Both the position numbers and the translations under genes were made by a program. From Leptolyngbya cf. ectocarpi LEGE 11479 (lineage in GTDB: Bacteria > Cyanobacteriota > Cyanobacteriia > Phormidesmidales > Phormidesmidaceae), in assembly GCF_015207065.1 (NCBI RefSeq), contig NZ_JADEXP010000012.1, positions 1 to 41,103 on the forward strand: 41,103 nt of DNA, read 5' to 3'. Positions within the stretch are counted from its first letter, which is position 1, and each line of letters opens with the position of its first letter. Positions 1 to 5,914 of this stretch are shown piece after piece. The notes beneath the pieces are model-generated. The model searched no databases. It was given only the letters and a program-made list of their open reading frames with translations, and was not told where the DNA came from.

Positions 1-39
1 CCCACTTTTCGTAGTAGACCCGGTATGATGCATGTCATG

Positions 40-88
40 GCTATTCAGGTGGGTTTGTCTGTTAACAAAACCTTAGTGCCTGAATAGC
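40..88. repeat. 10-bp inverted repeat upstream of the first operon
   Basis: The arms gctattcagg (40-49) and cctgaatagc (79-88) are perfectly complementary and separated by 29 bases, with a weaker inner pairing of gtttgt-type and acaaaac-type bases. No long T-run follows immediately, so it could be a weak terminator of an upstream gene, an mRNA leader structure or an operator. The right arm contains the in-frame TAG (85-87) that closes the reading frame upstream of the first gene. Confidence 0.4.
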
Positions 89-168
89 TTTTCTGGCTAT
101 TTCTCTCGCTTTTCTGTCCGGACTATTTTTCAGATGTTACCGATTTAGAGATTTTTATATCTGAACGA

Positions 169-1920
169 TTGACTTTCGATCTTCAAAGTATTGTGTCTAG
201 AAGACAAGCATTTAATCAAATTACTTTCTCACTTATTAGATTTGTAGAAGCGCAAGGCTTGACAGATGATTTGATTCAAGCCTTATATCAGGAGTATCCA
301 TATAACCGTCAGTTAAGCGAATTTGTTGATGCTTTGAGGAGGAAAAAAGCCTCTTCTTTTCAATATGCTATTTTTGCAATCCACGGAGGCAAAATTCAGC
401 CAGAGACGACGGAGGTTGCTGAGGTTTTAGCCGGGGAGAAGCATAGTTTTTATACCTTTGAAGGACTGAAGCCTGGTTATAATTATCCTCTCTATGTGCC
501 TAGTCACTTGTTCGATGAGCCGCATGCTTTAGAACTTGCTGGTAAAGTCGATACGGTAATATCGATTAATGGTTGCAAAGGTGAAGACTCTTTTATTCGG
601 CTAGGTGGGTTAGATAAAGTTCTACAGAAAAATATGAGGCAGCAGTTATTATCTGCAGGATTTCAGGTATCTGAAACAGCGCCGGAAGGTCACAGGGGCT
701 TAGATCCAAATAATATTTGTAATCGTGGAAAGTCTGGCCAAGGAGTTCAGATAGAGCTGAGTCGTGGTCTGCGCGATCGTCTACCAACAGAAGATGACAT
801 CTTTGAACAGTTAGTTAGAGCTTTAAATAGGCCTCTAGAACATGAATTTGATGAACCTCTACGACGAGTTGATAAACCTTCATCTACAGTTGATGTTCTA
901 GTCATTACATCTGCACCAGGTGAGCAAGACGCCCTCTTTAAATGTATAGATTCCTATAAAGAATCTCAATATGAAGCTTCAAGACAGTGGGAGTGTAAAC
1001 AGCTTGATGATGACACATATTATTGCCGGTATTTTACTTGTGAAAGTGGAGAACGCATTAAGGTCGCTTCATTAGACACCCTAGATCAGGGGATGAACCA
1101 GGCTGCCATCTATGCATCAATATTCATTAAGCAGCTTAAGCCCAAGTGTGTAGCTATAGTTGGTATTTGTGCAGGCGATCAAGAACAAGTATATTTAGGG
1201 GATATAATCGTTGCCGAAAAGCTTTTTCATGTGAGGCGATTTGGCGATAACAAAACATATAATCTCACCAGTTCTTGGCTAAGAAAGATAAAAGTTTATG
1301 ATACGGAAAACGATTATCTTGAATGGCAGTCTAATTTGTGTATGACGCGTCCGATTGGGTATAAATATCAGAGCTATTGGCTTTTACATACGCTCCTAAT
1401 GCATGAAAAAAATGCTCAAGAAAACCCTCATCCAGCTAATCATCCAGACAGAGATAAGCGATGCCCTAACTACAGAGCAGTGGTGAATTATCTAAAAAGT
1501 GACAAGTGGGTTGCTTGGGAGGAAAGTCAACTAAGATTAAAACAAGAGGGTAGAAATGTAATTAAGAGAGAGCTAGCTCTAGAAAGGAATAGTATTGCAG
1601 ACATTCTAAGGCAGGAACGTTCATATCCCAGGGTTTTTATTAGACCTGTTGGAACTGGGGTTGATTTAGTTGAAGAAGAAAACTTTTTCAGAAAGATGAG
1701 AGAGGAGCAACGTCAACATTATGTTGCTGCCTACGATATGGAAGGTTATGCTGTTGCAGAGGCAGCCTGGACTGGGAATATCACTAAAATGATTTTTGTT
1801 AAGTCTGTATCGGACTTTGCAGGTTCAAAGCGAAGAGATGGACATTTCCGGGAATACGCTTGTAGCGCCTCTGCAACTTTTCTGATTCATTTTCTTAAGC
1901 ACAATTTTTCTGCTGATTGA
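169..1920 (+). CDS. EAD1-like / poly-gamma-glutamate hydrolase-like / nucleoside phosphorylase fusion, candidate conflict-system protein
   Basis: A protein of 583 residues in three parts. Residues about 1-57 resemble the C-terminal two thirds of effector-associated domain 1 (key string LIRFVEAQG, then DDLIQAL and a P-Y-N turn). Residues about 66-220 resemble the YjqB/phage poly-gamma-glutamate hydrolase family: IHGG at 71-74, SFYTFEGL at 93-100, FDEP at 115-118, DPNNICNRG at 179-187 and GVQIELSRGLR at 192-202. Residues about 241-580 resemble the purine/uridine phosphorylase (MTA/SAH nucleosidase) fold: VGICAG at 331-336, LGDIIVAE at 343-350, a YDMEGYAVAEAA segment near 523 and a KSVSDFAG segment near 544. 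No membrane segment is seen. Adaptor domains of this type recruit effectors in bacterial conflict systems; the phosphorylase part would be expected to cleave nucleosides or nucleotides. The function as a defence protein is inferred. The start is uncertain: TTG at 169 has no clear ribosome site, and the open frame runs back to a stop at 85-87. GTG at 193 is the next option. The gene is AT-rich compared with its neighbours. Confidence 0.75.
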   Translation: MTFDLQSIVSRRQAFNQITFSLIRFVEAQGLTDDLIQALYQEYPYNRQLSEFVDALRRKKASSFQYAIFAIHGGKIQPETTEVAEVLAGEKHSFYTFEGLKPGYNYPLYVPSHLFDEPHALELAGKVDTVISINGCKGEDSFIRLGGLDKVLQKNMRQQLLSAGFQVSETAPEGHRGLDPNNICNRGKSGQGVQIELSRGLRDRLPTEDDIFEQLVRALNRPLEHEFDEPLRRVDKPSSTVDVLVITSAPGEQDALFKCIDSYKESQYEASRQWECKQLDDDTYYCRYFTCESGERIKVASLDTLDQGMNQAAIYASIFIKQLKPKCVAIVGICAGDQEQVYLGDIIVAEKLFHVRRFGDNKTYNLTSSWLRKIKVYDTENDYLEWQSNLCMTRPIGYKYQSYWLLHTLLMHEKNAQENPHPANHPDRDKRCPNYRAVVNYLKSDKWVAWEESQLRLKQEGRNVIKRELALERNSIADILRQERSYPRVFIRPVGTGVDLVEEENFFRKMREEQRQHYVAAYDMEGYAVAEAAWTGNITKMIFVKSVSDFAGSKRRDGHFREYACSASATFLIHFLKHNFSAD

Positions 1921-1925
1921 AGTTA

Positions 1926-2486
1926 ATGAGAGAAGAATCAGTTCGCAACAATAAGGGCAGAAATCAGCAAATGGATAAGTTGGAATATACGCTATTTAAC
2001 TTTGAAGACAGTACTACAGATAGAAATATTCCGTTGAATATTTTGCTAGAGCAGTACAAGCTCTATGTAGAAACAATGGAAAAAGTTGTAGCCCGCCGTC
2101 AGACTGTCAATAGCTTTTTCCTAGCAGCCAATACATTTTTAATTACATTATCTGGATTCGCAAATGAGCAACTGGGTCTTGAAGGCACAAATAGTCGCTC
2201 ATTTTCTTTATTAGGTATCTCTATTTCAGGTATTTTATTATCCACAATCTGGCTCAAATTAAGCCGGTCATATGGACTAATGAATGCAGCTAAATTTGAA
2301 GTCATCCACGCCCTAGAAAGAAAGCTTCCTGCCGCCTTATTTCTAGGGGAATGGATTGCGTTGGGCGAAGGTAAAGATCCACGAAAATATCAGCCCATGT
2401 CTAAAGTCGAATCTAGAGTCACCTGGGTATTTATATACCTGTATATAGCAGTGATTCTGTGGGCTATTTACAATCTAATTTTCTAA
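1926..2486 (+). CDS. Small two-helix membrane protein, RipA/octameric-membrane-protein-like
   Basis: About 186 residues. A soluble N-terminal stretch contains LLEQYKLYVETMEKV followed by ARRQTVNSFFLAANTFLITLS as the first membrane helix, a second helix around LLGISISGILLSTIWLKLS, a conserved-looking FEVIHALERKLP and EWIALGEGKDP loop, and a C-terminal hydrophobic helix (WVFIYLYIAVILWAIY). This pattern matches, from memory, small membrane proteins now named RipA-family octameric membrane proteins, which often sit beside conflict-system effectors. It begins at or just after the stop of the preceding gene (TTG at 1917 overlaps that stop; ATG at 1926 and ATG at 1971 are alternatives), so the two are almost certainly co-transcribed and translationally coupled. 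A membrane-disrupting or membrane-sensing role is inferred, not shown. Confidence 0.7.
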   Translation: MREESVRNNKGRNQQMDKLEYTLFNFEDSTTDRNIPLNILLEQYKLYVETMEKVVARRQTVNSFFLAANTFLITLSGFANEQLGLEGTNSRSFSLLGISISGILLSTIWLKLSRSYGLMNAAKFEVIHALERKLPAALFLGEWIALGEGKDPRKYQPMSKVESRVTWVFIYLYIAVILWAIYNLIF

Positions 2487-2553
2487 GCCTATCTTCAGAA
2501 AATTGCTCCGCTAAATATCTATTAGAAGATCATTTGAGATTTGAATACGAGGC

Positions 2554-2973
2554 CTACAAAACCATCAGGTAAGTATCCTTGCCTGTTTGCGGCAACACCT
2601 TAATCTGCTGATTTTGTAAATCCGGCTGTAATCCTAAATCTTCTAACGGAATCAAGCCGAGCAATGGCATTTCGCCCTCAGGTAATTCGACGCAGTTAAA
2701 AGTGCCTTTGCGCCCACAGGTTGCTAAGTTAACTTCCTTAAACACTCGCAAAGATTGAACCCCGACAGCAATTCGGGCATCTACCTGCCCCTCAAGAGGC
2801 AGCCCCAACTGTCGAACCACGTCCGCAGGTAGGCAAAGCCGACTGGCTCCCGTATCCACGAGCACATCGGTTAACGTCATTGAACGCACCTGGTCGGCGT
2901 CAATGAATCCTCGTTCCGCCAGAATCTGATCGATATGGTTGGTAACGGTTAGATCGACTGTAACCTTGCCCAT
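2554..2973 (-). CDS. Retropepsin-like (clan AA) aspartic protease family protein
   Basis: A 139-residue protein with the single-domain retroviral-type aspartic protease signature: LVDTGASRLCLP around residues 37-48, where the Asp of DTGAS is the expected catalytic residue, then a beta-rich body and a hydrophobic LLGLIPLEDLGL near the C-terminus that corresponds to the second psi-loop. Such proteins would act as homodimers. No signal peptide or membrane segment is seen, so it is probably cytosolic. The ATG at 2973 is preceded by a GAGGA ribosome site about six bases upstream. Similar small proteins are common in cyanobacteria and sometimes lie beside antitoxin-like genes; none is visible here. 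Natural substrates are unknown. Confidence 0.75.
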   Translation of the reverse strand: MGKVTVDLTVTNHIDQILAERGFIDADQVRSMTLTDVLVDTGASRLCLPADVVRQLGLPLEGQVDARIAVGVQSLRVFKEVNLATCGRKGTFNCVELPEGEMPLLGLIPLEDLGLQPDLQNQQIKVLPQTGKDTYLMVL

Positions 2974-3067
2974 AGAAGATCCTCGGTCTATTGCCTATTG
3001 TATCTATCAATTTTGATAAATCTGTCTCTAGAGAATACCCATCAAGGGCACTCAATTCACACTAGAC

Positions 3068-5755
3068 TCACTCGACCAATGGTTGAGATGTGGATCTCTT
3101 TGCAACAGCTGACGAACGCGATCGCAACTTCAACTCTTTGGGTAAAACAATCTTAAATTCTGTTCCCTGCCCCAGTACAGAATGACACTGCAGTTCTCCA
3201 CCATGCTTATCAACAACAATCTGATGACTGATAGCTAAGCCCATCCCCTTTGCCGCACCGACTGGCTTAGTTGTAAAAAATGGATCAAAAATTTGTTGCA
3301 GCAGCGCTTTGGGAACGCCCCCACCGTTATCAGAAACAGTCACCGAAACATGCTCTGGTTGCACCTCAGTAACAATCACAATTTCTCCTGACGGGTGAGT
3401 ATCTAAGGCATCAATCGCATTGGTCAAAATGTTTAAAAATACCTGATTTAATGCTCCTGCGTAGCACTCAATCCTTGGCAAACTACCGTATATCTTGTGC
3501 AACCTAATTTCCGGGCGTTGAGCTGTCGCCTTGAATCGATGGGAAAGCACCATCAAGGTATTGTCTAGCCCCTCGTGCAGATTCACAACTTTCACATCTG
3601 ATTCATCGTAACGGGCAAAGTTTCTCAAAGACTCAACAATATCTCGAATACGATCAGCCCCCGTTTGCATTGAACTGATTAACTGCGGAAAGTCTTTTTT
3701 AACAAACTCGATATCGGTCTGATCAAAGTCTGTTTGCGCATCAGGCAACAACTGTATAGATTGCGCCTGGTAGTAGGTCATCAGCTGGAGTAACTCTTCA
3801 GTATATTGTTTCGCATGTTCAAGATTGCCATAGATAAATCCCAAGGGATTATTGACTTCATGGGCAATGCCAGCCACCAACTGACCTAAGCTAGCCATTT
3901 TTTCGCTTTGCAGTAGCTGGGTTTGAGCCCGTTTTAGCTCATCCATAGCCTGTCTGAGCTGTCCTGCCGTTTTGCGGGCCTCCAGCTCAGACGAAATCAG
4001 CGCTGCCTCAGCAGTTTTACGGTCGGTAATGTCCCTCAGCATAATGGTCAAAAATCGTTCAGACCTCAGCTGGGAAGCCGTCGCCGAGATCTCAATGGGA
4101 AACTGTCGCCCCCCCTGGTGTACGCCCAAAGCACTATAGACTTCCCCCGTACGACATCCTTGCTCCAAAAACCTCTGCAAGGATTGAAAAGCAGCATCCT
4201 GAGTCTGGGCAAAATCTGTACTGACTAAGGTGGTCAGAGGTTGACCAATGACATTCAACCATGGGTACCCAAAAATCATTTCTACAGCTGGATTGGTACT
4301 CTGGATGATTAACGTCTGAGGATCAACTGTCATAATGCCGTCCACAGCCGTAATAATAATCGCATTAGTTTTAGCAATAGACCGTTCTAAAGCAGCAACA
4401 ACCTGGTTATACCAACGGCTGATTTGACCTACTTCTGTCAGTGCGCCAACATCCGCTCGATGCGCCAAGTTACCCGTTTTAGCATGGGCTTGCATAGTGC
4501 TAAATAAGTGATGAAGCTCATTGCTCACACCGTGCTCTGATACATTTAGCCCGAGATATTCCTGCTTCCGGGATACCCGTAGGGGAACCCAGCGGTTGAG
4601 CGCTAACAGCCCCAGTAAAGCGGTGGTAAAGACCCACACACCACACGCCAAGACTCCCGACAGCTGTACTGTCAACTGTGCCCAACGGCTCAGGCCTGTG
4701 CCTAAACGCTCTAAATCACCAAATAAGGCCACAGCCATGGTGCCCCAGATACCTGGGCCTAAATGTACCGAGATGGCTCCAACGACATCGTCAATGTGCA
4801 ATTTTTCTAATAAAGCGTTACCCCCCATCATCACAAGGCCACCCACACCACCAATCACCAATGCACTGGATAACGATACGGCATGACAATTAGCCGTACT
4901 TGCGACAAGACCGGCTAGCACACCATTCATCACCAATTTGAAGGGCACCTTGTGGTGTCGACTCCCTAACATCAAGAGGAGGGGAGCTGTTAAGCCTGCC
5001 GCTCCCGAGAAGAGGGTATTCACTAAGATTTTGGGGACTTGATCATTAAAGGCAAAGGTATTGCCGCCGTTGAAGCCTAACCAGCCAGACCACAGCAGCA
5101 GCGTCCCTAAAAAGGCCAAAGGAATATCTGAACTGGATGATTGCTGCGTAAAGTCTTGTCGAGAAAAACGTCCTAGACGAGGCCCAATGACGAGTACAGC
5201 CGCCAGGGATACCCACCCCCCAACACTGTGAACCACGGTGGAACCCGCAAAATCAATAAACCCTTGTTGCCCAAGCCACCCTGTCTTTAAGCCTTGATCA
5301 AGCCCATTCCAGGCCCAATGACCAAACACCGGATAGATAAACCCAGAGACTAACAGGGCAACCCATAGATATCCTCTGAACGTCATGCGCTCCGCCACCG
5401 CGCCAGACACAATGGTGACGGAAGTGCTACAAAATATTGCCTGGAAGAAAAAAAAGATGACTGGCCAACTCTCAGGTTGACTAAACTCAGGAAAAAATTG
5501 ACTGCTCCCCCCAAAACCACCAGCGGACATGCCAAACATGAGGCCATAACCAAAGGCCCAAAACATGATGAGTGACAGGCCCAAGTCTGTAATATTTTTA
5601 ACTGCAACGTTAATATTGTTTTTGCGCCGGGTGAAGCCAGCCTCTACACACAAAAAACCGGCCTGCATTAACAACACTAGACTGGCACTCACCACCACCC
5701 ATAGTGCATCTGATACTGATGTCATGGCCACGAAGGGATACGCGTACCACAGCAT
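3068..5755 (-). CDS. Ammonium transporter-PAS-histidine kinase fusion (Amt-type ammonium sensor)
   Basis: 895 residues. Residues about 10-420 are an Amt/Rh ammonium transporter: LMQAGFLCVEAG at the first helices, WLGFNGGNTFAFND in the middle, the two pore histidines in TVVHSVGG and SVHLGPGIWG, and an SEHG motif at the cytosolic tail. A linker is followed by a PAS domain (about 460-590, with a PAC-like end, LRDITDR), a coiled segment, a DHp domain with the phospho-accepting His at about residue 632 (AHEVNNPLGF), and a HATPase domain with N box (NILTNAIDAL), DNGGG, FDPFFTTK and GMGLAIS. This is the arrangement of the Amt5-type ammonium sensors described in anammox bacteria, which bind ammonium in the transporter part and signal through the kinase. 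No response regulator or P-II gene is adjacent, so the kinase is orphan. ATG at 5725 is an alternative start that fits the transporter family better. Confidence 0.92.
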   Translation of the reverse strand: MLWYAYPFVAMTSVSDALWVVVSASLVLLMQAGFLCVEAGFTRRKNNINVAVKNITDLGLSLIMFWAFGYGLMFGMSAGGFGGSSQFFPEFSQPESWPVIFFFFQAIFCSTSVTIVSGAVAERMTFRGYLWVALLVSGFIYPVFGHWAWNGLDQGLKTGWLGQQGFIDFAGSTVVHSVGGWVSLAAVLVIGPRLGRFSRQDFTQQSSSSDIPLAFLGTLLLWSGWLGFNGGNTFAFNDQVPKILVNTLFSGAAGLTAPLLLMLGSRHHKVPFKLVMNGVLAGLVASTANCHAVSLSSALVIGGVGGLVMMGGNALLEKLHIDDVVGAISVHLGPGIWGTMAVALFGDLERLGTGLSRWAQLTVQLSGVLACGVWVFTTALLGLLALNRWVPLRVSRKQEYLGLNVSEHGVSNELHHLFSTMQAHAKTGNLAHRADVGALTEVGQISRWYNQVVAALERSIAKTNAIIITAVDGIMTVDPQTLIIQSTNPAVEMIFGYPWLNVIGQPLTTLVSTDFAQTQDAAFQSLQRFLEQGCRTGEVYSALGVHQGGRQFPIEISATASQLRSERFLTIMLRDITDRKTAEAALISSELEARKTAGQLRQAMDELKRAQTQLLQSEKMASLGQLVAGIAHEVNNPLGFIYGNLEHAKQYTEELLQLMTYYQAQSIQLLPDAQTDFDQTDIEFVKKDFPQLISSMQTGADRIRDIVESLRNFARYDESDVKVVNLHEGLDNTLMVLSHRFKATAQRPEIRLHKIYGSLPRIECYAGALNQVFLNILTNAIDALDTHPSGEIVIVTEVQPEHVSVTVSDNGGGVPKALLQQIFDPFFTTKPVGAAKGMGLAISHQIVVDKHGGELQCHSVLGQGTEFKIVLPKELKLRSRSSAVAKRSTSQPLVE

Positions 5756-5812
5756 TCCCCGTAGAAACAGGCATATCGGGAATTATGACCAAGTTTCATG
5801 AATTTAGTCATA

Positions 5813-5848
5813 CCATATCTGCCATATGTGCCATATCTGCCATATCTA
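5813..5848. repeat. Four tandem copies of a 9-bp unit (ccatatctg)
   Basis: Units at 5813-5821, 5822-5830, 5831-5839 and 5840-5848 read ccatatctg, ccatatgtg, ccatatctg and ccatatcta. They lie in the divergent promoter region between the Amt-kinase gene and polA. Either a simple slippage repeat or repeated binding sites. Confidence 0.8.
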
Positions 5849-5914
5849 AGCTGCAAAGGCTATCTCAAGGCCATCTTACGGACGGCCTATCCATACGGCC
5901 AAACTACCGCATAA

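Noticed and set aside
4521-4886. Plus-strand open frames inside the Amt-kinase gene
   Set aside because: Antisense shadows of a strongly supported coding region; no ribosome site or family match.
5756-5914. NtcA binding site controlling the Amt-kinase
   Set aside because: No GTA-N8-TAC with correct spacing is visible in the upstream region.
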